Positions 22,526-33,358 of a DNA stretch of 64,000 nt are shown piece after piece. Where the stretch lies: contig BCJX01000009.1 of the NCBI GenBank assembly GCA_001600415.1, positions 1,117,925-1,181,924 on the forward strand, read 5' to 3'. Source of the DNA: Pascua guehoae (Eukaryota; Basidiomycota; Tremellomycetes; Trichosporonales; Trichosporonaceae). How positions within the stretch are numbered: position 1 is the first letter of the stretch; every line of letters starts with the position of its first letter. A program made the translations under genes and the position numbers. The notes beneath the pieces are model-generated. The model was not told where the DNA came from and made no database searches. It was given only the letters and a program-made list of their open reading frames with translations.

Positions 22526-23983
22526 TCACACCTGGGGACCAGACGCGGGACGCGGCGCAGCAGCCTCCTGGCCTGTGGTGTCAGTGCTGCACAAGAGAAG
22601 AATACCAAGCTTTCGAGCTCGGACCGCGTGCTACCAAAATAGTGTCTCGGACCCCCCTACGGGGGGGTCCGAGGTTTGTAAGACTCACTGTAAAAGCCAC
22701 CCCAAGCAGCACCACCCTGGTAGTAGGCGGCGGCCGCAGCAGGGTCCCAGGCAGCAGCGCCGTTCTCCGCCTGAGGAGCAGCCTGGGCACCGGGCTGGCC
22801 GGGGATGCCGGCAAAGCCGCCATAGTAGGGGTAGTTGGAGGGGTACATTTGCTATTGTCAGCAAAGCGGCGTGCAAGAACAGGCTCACCACAAAGCCGCC
22901 TGGCGAGTCGGTCTGGCGGTCCTTGCCCCACGAGCACTTGATGGGACGGCCGTGGACGAGATGGTTCTGGAGCGACGAGATGGCGAGAGCGGCATTGGCG
23001 TGCGTGTCGAGCTTGACAAACGCAAACCCGCGGTCGGCCTGCATGCGGATCTCGACAATGTACCCATAGTTCTGGAACAGGGGGATCAGGTCGGCCTGCG
23101 TCGTGTATGGGATGAGGTTGCCAACATAGACGGTCGTATTGTATTCTGGCGTCTGTGCGGCGACCTGCTCAAACGTGAGAGCCTGGCCTGCGCTGCTGCC
23201 AAACCCGCCCGCTCCGCCGCCCATGCCGCCCGCGCGCGAGCCGCCAGTCTGTGTCTTTTGGTTTGCCCAGTTGACGCGGATCGCACGCGAGCCGAGCCAT
23301 TCGCCGTTCATTGTCGCAATCGCCTGCTCTGCGTCCTTCTTGTCCCTGTTACGAGTTAGCAGAGGAGCCTTGGGTGGGTCCGAGCATCACTGCACACCGT
23401 GAGGGGCCCGTGCTTTTTCGTCGCGTGACCTGTGGCCGCACTCCGGTGTGGTGGTGTTCGCCTTTGCGCTTCTTTGCATTCGCACTCACCGGAACGAGAG
23501 GAAGCCATATCCACGGCTCTTGCCCGAGTTCATGTCCCACATGACGCGCGCCTCGCTCAGAGTCGGGAGCTGGCAGAACGCCTTGCCCAGGACGTCGTCG
23601 TTGACCTCGGGGCTCAGGTCACCCACAAAGACGTGGTAGTGGTGCTGCGTGTCCTCGCGGTTGCCCTGGCCCTGGTACGCCCAGTTGACGCGAATCTCAG
23701 AGTCAAAGATCTTGCGTCCGTTGAGCGTCTGAAGGGCCTGCTCGGCGCTCCGCATGTCCGTGTACTCGACAAAGCCATAGTTGAACCCGCCGTGCTGAAA
23801 GTTGCGGTCCTGGATAATCTTGGCCGACACGACGGGCCCAGCGACGCCAAAGATCTCGGCAAGCATCTGGTCCGTCACACGGGCGCTCAGGTTGCCAATG
23901 TAAAGGTGTGGCTTCTTGGGCGCCTCGGCGGCCTGGACCGGGGTGGTGGCGCCAAAGCTGGGGAACGGGGAGGGTGAAGTCAT
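22526..23983 (-). CDS. PUB1: Three-RRM RNA-binding protein, TIA-1/Pub1 type
   Basis: Binds U/AU-rich RNA; relatives act in mRNA stability, splicing and stress granules. Exons on the minus strand: 23983-23490, 23345-22889, 22851-22689 and 22572-22526, 386 residues. RRM1 has RNP2 LYIGNL and RNP1 NYGFVEY (about residues 27-100). RRM2 has VFVGDL and SRGYGFLSF (about 118-195), split by intron 1. RRM3 has VYVGNL and RGFAFVKL (about 240-312). The tail is Tyr/Gly/Ala-rich (MYPSNYPYYGGFAG) and ends SQEAAAPRPASGPQV. The last intron (22573-22688) holds palindrome copy C, 9 nt after the donor hexamer. If that intron is retained, the frame ends inside the palindrome, giving a short alternative tail (SESYKPRTPP). 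Confidence 0.9.
22646..22673. repeat. 28-bp G/C palindrome, copy C, inside an intron
   Basis: CTCGGACCCCCC, loop TAC, GGGGGGGTCCGAG. The flanks (AGTGT on the left, GTTTG on the right) equal the inverted flanks of copy A at 6658. It is therefore a dispersed element inserted in the opposite orientation, close to the 5' splice site of the last RRM-gene intron. Confidence 0.95.
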
Positions 23984-26174
23984 CGTGACGCGCGTCCAGT
24001 CGTGTGAGCGATGCGATGGGGGAAGGGAGGGGGGGGGAAACGTAAACTATGCTTCGGTCGTGCGTGCTGTGCTGTGCTGTATGTTGCTGTAGCGTCGTTG
24101 TCCTCGGACTCGGACGTGGCTGGACGGTATGTGTCGTGTAATGTGGAGCGTGCGGGGGTGGGGCCGAGGAGGGAGGTGGTGTGTGCGCGTTTCGTTGTTT
24201 GGGGGGTGGGGGTGGTGTGGTTGTGGTTTGTGGTTGTAATGCGGTGGGTCGTAACTGTTGTAGAGAAGAGACCAGAGAGCCCGGAACCGAGGAGACCAGA
24301 GAGAGAAAAGAGGAAAGAGACGAAGCGAGCGAGAGAGAGAGAGAGAGATGGGAGAGAGAGAAACGGAAAGGAGACCGAGGCTGCCCGATTCGAATGCGAT
24401 GAGTGTGGGAGAGAGATGACGAAAGGAGGAGGAGGAGAGGAGGATGGAGAGGGATGGTGATATGATGATGAGAGCCTGCCTGTGTCTTGTCTTTGCTTTT
24501 CATTCATTGTTGCATTCTGCAATCTTGCGCCACGCACCCTGGCCTGTCCTGGCTGGCTCGCCTGGGCTCACTCGCCAGGCGCGCGCGCTTTGCTTGCCTG
24601 GGCGGCGCCCACTTAATTTCCTTGTGGCCTTGTGGGCAATGGGCGGGCGCGTCTCGGCCCCGGATATACCCTTATCACCCAGCCCCTCGATATTTTACAC
24701 GTATGATTTGGGCCCCGCACTCTCCATTGTTTTGAAAGCCTCCTCACCCATCGCTAGATGCGCTGTACACTATGTTCACAGCCTCTGCTTGACCTGCACA
24801 TGCTGTGCGCTGCATATTTATCAAGAGATACAAGAACAGCTGCCAAAATGACCAATGACTTGTGGTTTTGGGGGAAAGGAATGTGCGCTGGGGTACGACG
24901 TCGAACCATCTTATTGGCACTGGCCCTGGCGTTCCCATGTGCCTGTGTGCGTTGCGTTCAGTGTGCTTCACACTGCCCCGCGCGGTGGACCTGGTCCGCA
25001 TGTGGCACCCTTTCTCTATGGACTCATCGGCTTGCCACTGTCAAAACCAAAGAATGTCTCCCCCGCCTCTATCTCGCTGGGAGCGTCGTAGATGCTGCGA
25101 CTCGCCGAGTAGAGCGTTGATGGGGAATCGCCTCTAGGGGGTTCCGATGAGACCATGAGTCACGGAGTCATCAGTAACAACGCCGAACGTCACCCGATAG
25201 CTCGAAGTGGGCGCGCACTTCACAAGGGGCAGTGTCAAACGAGTTCACTCTAAGCATCGCAGAAAATGTGTCGTTGCCGACTTTCAAGCATCAGGCACCA
25301 GACGGACGTGAAGTGACCCTGTTGATCAAACGGCGTCCGGGAGGTCTGAAGGAAACATGGAAGAAACGTCCACTTGCCCACGAGAGTGGACAGCGTCCTT
25401 AGGCCGCTCAAGCTCTCGCCTCGACCTCCGCGGTCCCCACTGGTCTATGTTCTGTATTAGCTAGACTTACAGGATGTCCACTCCCATAGACTACAGTCTC
25501 TAATTGACAGGGGGGCGTTGTTCATGGAACTGATAGAGCCAGCCATATGCGTGTAACGAGTAAGTCAGCTGCTCCATCGGCCCATAGACTGTTTAGCTCC
25601 CATGGAAACATGGCAGACCATGTAGTGGATTGCGCTGCTACCGCACGTCTGTCGGGGCCTGTTATTAGTTGTAAGTTTATTGGCGACTCGCAGACAGGGG
25701 CCCGTGGTTACGAGCCTCGATGCCATATGGTACAACAATACATACACCACACGTGCGCTGAATCGATGCAACGAAGTCTAGGCAGATTTGGGTTCTGTTG
25801 GGGATGCCTGTGGTGGTCCCTGTCCGTTCAGCGCGGCGATCTCGACATCGAGGCTTCGGGACACAGCCATGAACCTGCCGTCAGTTCTGTTCTACACGCC
25901 ACGCAGACATGTTGTCGCCGGGGGCTCGAAACAGTATGAACTGGTTGGGTGGGGATCAGGTTTCGTCGCAACCCTTCCCCCCAACCAGCGCCCAGACGTA
26001 GACCCCAGTGGTCCGGCCTCATGCTCATCATGTACGATCTCCTCTCCAATGTGACCGAGCGTCCACGAGCATATCGGCGGCGCGTCGTCTTCTGGCGCCA
26101 AAAAGGACCCCAGTGACGAGGTGCAGACGACGTGTAATCCCAATCACCTATCACTATTCCAGACTCTCTCCAAC
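23984..26174. other. Intergenic, RRM gene promoter and empty stretch
   Basis: 2.2 kb. The first 500 bp upstream of the RRM gene are purine-rich on the plus strand (GAGAGA run near 24330), that is, a CT-rich leader for the minus-strand gene. From about 24550 to 26170 I see no supported gene. Confidence 0.5.
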
Positions 26175-26336
26175 TCACTGAGCGGCATGCGCCGCGCCAA
26201 GTCTCTTTGTTGCGCCGAGGAGCTTGTTCATGTCGCCGAGGAGCTGCTCGCTCTCGCCGAGATTGGCCTGGAGTGTGCGGATGCGCGATGCGAGTGCGGC
26301 GTAGTGGCGCGCCTTGGCGTTGTGGTTGGCGGACAT
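26175..26336 (-). CDS. HSK3: DASH complex subunit Hsk3
   Basis: Small coiled-coil subunit of the DASH/Dam1 ring that couples kinetochores to microtubules. A 53-codon frame starts MSANHNAKARHYAALASRI and continues RTLQANLGESEQLLGDMNKL, then LGAAHAAQ. This follows the yeast Hsk3 layout (a RQYNQLAHELRELQTNL-like block, then a helix ending in LGKVHG). It is short against yeast (69 residues). The end is ambiguous: CAG TGA is a stop, but the same bases form a donor, CA|GTGAGT at 26178-26173. A second exon could therefore add about 15 residues, and I could not find a convincing one. Divergent from the haem lyase gene. Confidence 0.7.
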   Translation of the reverse strand: MSANHNAKARHYAALASRIRTLQANLGESEQLLGDMNKLLGATKRLGAAHAAQ

Positions 26337-26660
26337 TGAGCTCGATGCGATAGCGGGGTGCGGGTGCGGTAGATGTTTTGAGCAGTTGAGAAGAAGCTTG
26401 TGGTTGATGTAACTCCCTAGGTGTGTCCACAGTTGTCGGAGGCCGCCGCGCGCCGCTCAGGCCATTGATTGTTGTTGACACTTGATTAAAGGGAGGGTCA
26501 TATAAGTAGATTTGATCAACGACGGAGGCAAATCGGACTATCGGCCGAGTTTGTGGGCGGAGCGGGCCATGACGCACTTTGAGTGGATTTTTGATTTCGG
26601 CAACATCCCATTCGCCATCCAGAACACCTCTTGCTCGCCATCTCTCGACCTCTTGCCGCC
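26337..26660. promoter_or_regulatory. Divergent promoter HSK3 / CYC3
   Basis: 324 bp between the two start codons. It contains ATATAAGTAG near 26501 on the plus strand, a TATA-like sequence 160 bp before the haem lyase ATG. Confidence 0.5.
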
Positions 26661-27604
26661 ATGAAGTGGAACATTGGAACGACCCCGTCGCCGGACGCCG
26701 CGCCGTCTCTCCCCGAGGACCACCCGCCGGTGGCGTCGTCGTCGGGCGCCCAGTGCCCCGTGGACCACAAGGCGATGGCGGCGCTCAAGGCCAAGCCCAA
26801 GCCCAAGTCGGAGGGTGCGCAGTGCCCCATTGACCACAGCTCCATGACGGCGGGCTCGGCGTCGGCGCTCGGTGCTGCTGTCGGCTCGGCGGGAGCGCTC
26901 AACCCGCTCAACTCTATGCCCGTCGGCTTGTCACCAACGCAAAAGGCCCCGGGGCAGGTGCTCGACCTGCCCACCGAGCGTACACTCTCGTCCATCCCCC
27001 GCCCCAAGAGCGAGGACGACGCCGTGCCCGTCTGGGAGTACCCGTCGCCGCAGCAGTTTTACAACGCACTCGTCCGCAAGGGCTGGGAGACGCCAGAGGA
27101 GAGCATTGAAATGGTCGTCGACATTCACAACTGGATCAACGAGGGCGCGTGGGACGAGGTCATGAAGTGGGAGAAGAGGTTGCCAGGGTGAGTCACGTTT
27201 CCAACCTCTGCTTTCCCATTGTTCCTCTCCCGCGACGTGTCACTAACACCCGCAGCGGCGAAGACGCACAGCTGGCCCGCTTCCAGGGCCGTCCCGGAGA
27301 ACTGTCGCCCAAGGCGCGCATGAACCTGTGGCTCGGCAAGCTGTTCCCGTCCAAGTTCAACGCCGAGCCACCGTTTGACCGCCACGACTGGATTGTCACG
27401 CGTCCCATCTTTGACGCAGCGGGCAACAAGACAAAGGAGGAGGCATCGCAGCGCTACGTCATCGACTACTACAGCGCACCGCCGGACGAGGACGGAAACC
27501 CCGTCTTCTCCCTCGACGTCCGCCCCGCGGTCGACTCGTTTGGCGCCGTGTCGGAGCGCATCAAGGTCGCCGTGGCCGAGTGGTTGGATGGCGAGGGCAA
27601 GTAG
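26661..27604 (+). CDS. CYC3: Cytochrome c haem lyase (holocytochrome c synthase)
   Basis: Attaches haem covalently to apocytochrome c (and possibly c1) in the mitochondrial intermembrane space. Exons 26661-27187 and 27256-27604, 291 residues. The N-terminal region carries two CPx haem-regulatory motifs, QCPVDH (about residue 32) and QCPIDH (about 54), as in the yeast enzyme. The catalytic domain shows VWEYPSPQQFYNALVRKGWE, MVVDIHNWINEGAWDEVMKWE, RFQGRPGELSPKAR, PFDRHDWIV and YVIDYYSAP, all family hallmarks. Length is typical (yeast 269). The start is the first in-frame ATG (context GCCGCCATG). A single 68-nt intron splits codon 176. Confidence 0.95.
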
Positions 27605-30600
27605 ATTGCTCAGAGGTGCGCAGGGGGGGCAGCGGAGCGTGGAGTGTGGTGTCGAGGGGCGGGTGCTCATGCCCGGTCTCGGATGCCGGCCACGAGTGTT
27701 GCCAGTGCTGGGGCAGGTGCACACTGCTGCATACTTGCTCTTGTGCTGTGAAGGAGGACGTTGGACTGGAGCGACGTGGCCCGAGGACGCAGGCCGTTGT
27801 AGACTAGATTCGGGGCATTGCATTCATCTCTTCTCTAATGGTTGCACAGGCGGTGCGGCTACTGACCACAGGATCGCAAGCACGCCTCGAGCACGAGCTT
27901 TGGCGGGTGTATCCGGAGTGTATCGAGCTCTTCTTTGTTCATAACCAACTCATTAATGCCAGTGGACACTACATTACTGACCGCAAGTGTCGCCTGACAA
28001 CTGGGGTGTGTGCGGGCTAGTTGCGCCAACCGAACTGCAAGGTGTGGAAGCGTTCTTGCTTCGAACGACCGCAGCTCGACAGAATGTCTGCAGTTTCTAA
28101 GAGTCGGACACACAACTCTAGCAACACAGGCGAGACTCCTCAACTGACACCATTATCGCATCTTGTACCAAACGTGCCTGCGCAGAGCGGTGTGAACCTA
28201 GACAACACTGGCCATGTTTGGGACTTCAGCAACAAGGTGGCGAGTCGCTTTCTAACACTGCCCCTGCGCTCGAGACGAAACCTGCTTCGACATCAGCCGT
28301 ACCACAGCCGTTTCGTCCCGGCCGACCTCGGAGGCCTGACGATCATACTATTGCCTGGCGCCGCCGACGGCAATATCTATACGACCAAGACCTCCCTGGG
28401 AGAACGAGATGGAGGTGCTGAAAGAGACAGACGATTGAGAGGGAGGCACCGAAAGAGACAGTACGACTCCACAGCAATCCATTCGTGCGCAAAGCATGGC
28501 GGGCCCAAACCTCGAAAGAGGCCAAGGAAACACGTCCTGTGTGCAAGCACGGCCACGTCCGTCGTCATCGCTCACCTCCACCGCGCACAGGCACCCACCG
28601 AAGCCAAGAAGCTGAGACACAGCGACCGCGCCATTTCCTACATCGGAAGAGATATCCCCCGACGAGCCCTCGCACTGGACCGCATGCGGCGGGTAACGAC
28701 CACGCCGAGCGTAAGCGGACCCATGGAGTGCACACCGTGGCCTCGCACCGGGTGCTGGAGGGCGCGTGCGACCCGCCAAATGGTGTTACCGGCGCGCGTC
28801 GCGCGTCTGCGGCGCCGACGAGGACGCCCATGCGATAAGAGGCGCAGAGCTTGGCGATGTGCGACCTGCACACCAGATAAGGGGTGCAGAGCTTGGGAAA
28901 TGTGCGACAGGAGACCAGATAAGGGGTGCCGATCAGCAGATAACGGCCGGCTGCGCCCAAACACCACTAAGCGAGGGGGCATCACTCACGCGGGCGCCAT
29001 GGGACCTAAGCGAGGTGGGTGCGGAGCATGTGCGTCCACACGGGCTGCGTCCACACGGCCGCACCGCCTGTTGCAGAGGCGCAGAACCGGGGTCATGGCT
29101 GGAGAGCGAACCTCATCGGGAACGACAGGATCGGGAAACAGTCCTCATCGTTGATGATGGTGGGCGCAACACCTCCGGGCTGCACCCGCCCGCTCTCACG
29201 CCGACCACTATGCAGGGGGTAAGACGAGATCGCCGTCGCCGTCGCTGTCACTCACGCCATATTAGCATCCGCTGACGCCGATTTGGGTGGGAATGGGCGC
29301 GCGTGGGGTCGGTGTGGGTTTCGCGCCAACCCACCCCTCTAAACAGTGGTGATAGCGCCAACCTGCCCCTCTAACGGACAGTGGTGATGGTCCTTGTGGG
29401 GTGGGAGACACAAGCATGCCCCATGCCCAACCTCGAAACAGAAAAGATTCCCACAAACAAGTGTATTGCGCCCATCGCTCCCCACAACTCTTGGAGTGGG
29501 GCCAGATTGGGGCCCTTGGGGTTGGGGAAGCGAGTGCTCGTTTCGTTCTTGTCTCGGTAACTCGTCTCGTGAGGTCACAGGTCACAGACATGCTTCTGGA
29601 TTTGGTCGTCTCCCCCACTCCTCGCTCCGCACCCCACAGTAGAGCCCCAATACCCCGCAGAGGATGGATATGGACAATGACGAGCAGGGCACGACGTTTG
29701 GGGAAGGGCTCTGAGGGCTTTGAGGGTGTATTTTGTGGCGTAGTGCCACAACCCCACAGAATCGAGGCGAAACACGACACGACACGAGCGTCCGGCATGC
29801 GGCAAGCGCCTTGTACCTGGTAACAAATCGACTTTGTGACGTTTGTATTCCGCCCGGGGCTTGCGGTAGCGTAAACGAGCCAGCGCCGCGTAATGTGTCC
29901 CTTGTTCCCCAGCAGGTGTCGGAAGGGTCGACCAGGTAGCTTGGCTGCAGCCCCTGCATTGACCGCGCCTCAAGAACTTTGCTGGACTGGACAGGGGCGG
30001 GCGCTCGCGTGCATGATGCATGAGCAGTGATCGGGTGCGACGCGCACGGCACGCGGGGCGAACGGCGAACCGCGTGTCGAAGTTTCGGTGGCAGGCCGGT
30101 GGCTCGGTGACTGCCGCGAATGCATGTTGGCCACGAGTGACGTTGTGCTGTGCTATGCTGTGTGGTGCGGTGTGGTGCTGTGTACCTGTGTGGTGCTGTG
30201 TGGTGCTGTGCTGGCAGCGAGATTTGTGGGGAAGGCCAGTCTCCGCCAAAGGGACGCTGCACCGCACATCGAGGCTTATGCCAATCTGCGACTTGGGTTC
30301 AAGTCTGCAAGCATGCAATGACAGCAGGCAGGGCGGAAGCGACGTCGTGCGCGCCGTGGGACACCCGCACGTCTCGCAGGCAGCAAGCAGTCACGCGCGT
30401 CTACGTTTTGTGTGGGGCTGGACATGGCTGCATGGCGATGCGCATAGCAGGCGGTGTGCCTGCGTGGCCGTCTGCGTGGGCATTAGCGTCATATTTTTTG
30501 CGAGTGTGTTTATCGTGGGCAGGCGGTGGTCATGATTGATGGGCAAGCGGCGCGTGACACTTGCAGCAGCAACCAAGGGTCATCACACCGTAGCACCATT

Positions 30601-32689
30601 GTCGATATGGTGGGGTTTTTATCTGCGACGCCAAAATGCAAACCATCGTTTTGGGCCGCCGGCTGGCCGGCAGCTAGCGCGCAGATGGCCGCTGGCTGGG
30701 CCGGCGCTGACGAGGGTGGAGGGACGTTTGGCGTCTCCGGCGGCCGTGGTGGCCGGCGGCTGATCAAGTGTGACACTAAAGGGCCATTAGGAGCATTAGG
30801 ATCAGTAATGCTGCAGGATCTCATCTCCACACCTGTGACCCGAGGGTATCGGGAAGCGCAAGGGGGGAGGGACCCGGGCATGGCCATGGCATGGACGCGC
30901 CGCCGAAACTCGTATTACGCGTACGCGCAGCGTACGTGGTATGGACATGGGGCTGGGCACCCGTTGGGACGGTGACGGAGGCACCGCGAGTCGCATTGGC
31001 ATGCCAACAAAGAACGGAAACTCTGTATCGGCTGGCCAGATCACCCTCCCCATCCCGATTTTTCATTCCCACGAAGGGGATAAGATAGAGCTGGGGGTAT
31101 CGAGTAGCCGGGTGGTTGGGCGGTGGGCGTGGGGGATGATGAGCGCTCGCGTGCGCAAACATGATGGAAGCGGGAGGCTTGCAGGGGGCTGGGAGAGTTA
31201 CCGGAAGGTTTCTTGGCAGACGAGCGAGTGTGCCTTTTTGGTGTGGCGGGGCATTTAGGAACCATAATTAATCCATCGGAACATGTCAACAGTTCAAAAA
31301 AAAAGGTAATCCTCGAGGAGCAAATACAAAAAGTGATTGATCGCGATGGATGCACACACTGGCGCTTGCAGCCGAGGTGCCGACATGCCGATGCCAAAGA
31401 CAGGGAAAGGGGGACGAGGACAGAGGGCAAAGGGCCCAAAGGCGGCTACGATTGCAGATCTTTTCCTATGCTTTATTGTCTCTCTTTTTTTCCTTCCTTC
31501 CTTCCTCGCGAATTCCACGTTTGTTGGGCCCGGCGGGTCCATTTTGGGCAACAACGCTACACTGCGCCCTAGTTGATGACCCAACAAGACCTAAATCAGG
31601 GAAGTGCGGCACTACCGTGCCTGACGGACCCTGAGTGACCGAACCCTGAGGGAGCCCCAGAGTCCCCATAGAAAAAGAAAGAGTAGTGTCCCACCCAAAA
31701 AGTAGAACCGGGCGACGCGGTCAATGGTGACCGCCTCTTGATGGGATGCTTGCTTGCTATCCACCCCAGGCCAGCATAATACTGGGATTCTGGGTGGCCA
31801 CTTGGACTGCAACTACTACTAACTACTACCTCTTACACCGCCATCCCCTGCTATAATTACCCACCCACCACCCACCCCAACAACTCTCTTTGCTTCGTGA
31901 ACAACCAGCTCGACCTAGACACACGCCGAGCTACTCTACTAGAACCTACCTGCCTCTCCTCCCACCCCCGTAATTATTGTTCCCCCATCGCGCCCCAGTG
32001 TTCTGCAACACAAGCTCTGTTCGGCAACGATTCCTCTCCCACGCTGCCCTAGTCGCCCCTCGACCGCCCGCCCACCAGACCCTGTCTCCCCAACACAATC
32101 GCATCCTTTTGAGTGGCTACACACACCACACACCCCCCCCCACCTTGTCTCCGCCTCTCCACCTCGCCGTGCACCTCGCAACGTCGACGCCTCACCTCTC
32201 TGTGCCTCGACCCACCCCCCAGTTCCCCCGGTCTCGGCTCTTGCTTAATATTTTTTAATTCCCTCGCGCGCTTCTCACTCCCACCACCGCGCACCCCACC
32301 ACCCCCACACCACTAGGCGCAAGCTCCCCGGACACCGCCACCAAAGCCACACTGCCCCGTCTGTAGTAGCTCTGTCGCTGCCCGCCGCCCACCGCGCCCG
32401 TTCCCCCGCTCATTCTTTTGAGCGCAAAGCCACGCGTGACTGCCCCTTTGAACCCTTTTGCTACGCTCGTGCCCCCAGCGTCGTCCCCACAAAAGTCGCG
32501 TTCGACCTCCACCGGGCCATACATCCATACATAGCTGGCTATATTCGTCACCACCTACCACCAAACCCCCCCCATCTCATCTCGGTACCCTCTACGTTTG
32601 CCAGCGCATCGTTCACCATCTTCTCGCGTCACCAAACCCACTACCACCTTTACACCCTGCAACGCTACACTCCCACCTCCTCCACCACC
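27605..32689. other. 5-kb stretch without a convincing gene
   Basis: The longest unexplained stretch. It has long open frames (for example 377 codons at 28021-29154) rich in Arg/Thr/Gly/His but with no domain, splice pattern or codon character. It holds degenerate 42-bp tandem repeats (28833-28945), a duplicated ACC/CCTCTAA block at 29325-29390, a GTGCTGTG-rich simple sequence at 30145-30215 and an A9 tract at 31296. The last 700-900 bp are strongly pyrimidine-rich and probably form the promoter and leader of the gene at 32690. Confidence 0.5.
28833..28945. repeat. Degenerate 42-bp tandem repeat
   Basis: Two near-full units, each starting GATAAG(A/G)GG(C/T)GCAGAGC and containing ATGTGCGAC, are followed by truncated units beginning GATAAGGGGTGCCGATC and GATAACGG. 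Confidence 0.75.
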
Positions 32690-33358
32690 ATGCCGACCGA
32701 CGCCCTCAGCCGCCCCGCCGCGCTCAACCTCTGTGGCACCGACGACCGCCTGTTCGGTGGCCGCCGCGACTGGTCGTCTTCGTCGCGTGCGCGCGACGAC
32801 TGGTCGCCGTCGAGCAACGAGAGCGACGAGCTCTACTTTGACGACCGCGACCACGACGACGAGGCCGACGACGACTCTGCCGCGTCCAACGACTCGAACG
32901 AGTCCAACGAGTCTGCCACCTCGGAGCCCGAGCCGCGTCCCGCCGCCCCGGCGCTGTCGTCGGCACCGCTCCGCTTGCGCCAGTCGCCGCTCGCAGCGGC
33001 CGTCCCCCGCCCGTCGCCTCTGGCGCTCAAGACTGGCATGCGTGCCCACTCTCCCCCGCGCTCGTCGCCTCTGTCTCCCCTCGCCCGCTCGTCGGTCTCG
33101 ACCGTCTCGCACTCTGACGGCTCGCAGTCGGTGACTGTCCCCCGTCTCCGCCCCCGTGGCCTCTCGCCGCTCTCGTCTACAACACCGTCCCTCCCAAAGG
33201 CAACACCCCTCGCGCGCACCCTCCTCAACCGCGCAGTGTCCAATGGCTCGGCCCCCGCCCGCCCCAAGAAGACGACAAAGGTCATTGTCCCCACAAAGCC
33301 CTTCCGCACAAACTTTGAGCTCGGCCTGAGTGCATCCGAACTGGCCCGCAGGGCATGA
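32690..33358 (+). CDS. Disordered acidic / Ser-Pro-rich protein, family unknown
   Basis: 222 residues, one exon. Starts MPTDALSRPAALNLCGTDDR, then a Ser-rich and Asp/Glu-rich part (residues 25-85). Next is a long basic, Pro/Ser-rich region with many SP and TP pairs (for example SPPRSSPLSPL), candidate CDK/MAPK sites. The conserved-looking C-terminus is basic then hydrophobic: KKTTKVIVPTKPFRTNFELG followed by LSASELARRA. Codon use is strongly GC3-biased, as in the neighbouring real genes, which supports coding. The leader upstream is long and CT-rich, as in regulated fungal genes. No domain recognised; a phosphoregulated nuclear protein is only a guess. Confidence 0.7.
   Translation: MPTDALSRPAALNLCGTDDRLFGGRRDWSSSSRARDDWSPSSNESDELYFDDRDHDDEADDDSAASNDSNESNESATSEPEPRPAAPALSSAPLRLRQSPLAAAVPRPSPLALKTGMRAHSPPRSSPLSPLARSSVSTVSHSDGSQSVTVPRLRPRGLSPLSSTTPSLPKATPLARTLLNRAVSNGSAPARPKKTTKVIVPTKPFRTNFELGLSASELARRA

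Noticed and set aside
24300..24370. GAGAGA purine tract as a coding low-complexity region
   Set aside because: Fits the CT-rich leader of the minus-strand RRM gene; no credible protein on either strand.
28021..29154. 377-codon plus-strand open frame
   Set aside because: Arg/Thr/Gly-rich, no motif, runs through tandem repeats, and no codon bias like the real genes; GC-rich DNA yields such frames by chance.
30145..30215. GTGCTGTG-rich block as a possible satellite
   Set aside because: Irregular simple sequence without a fixed unit.
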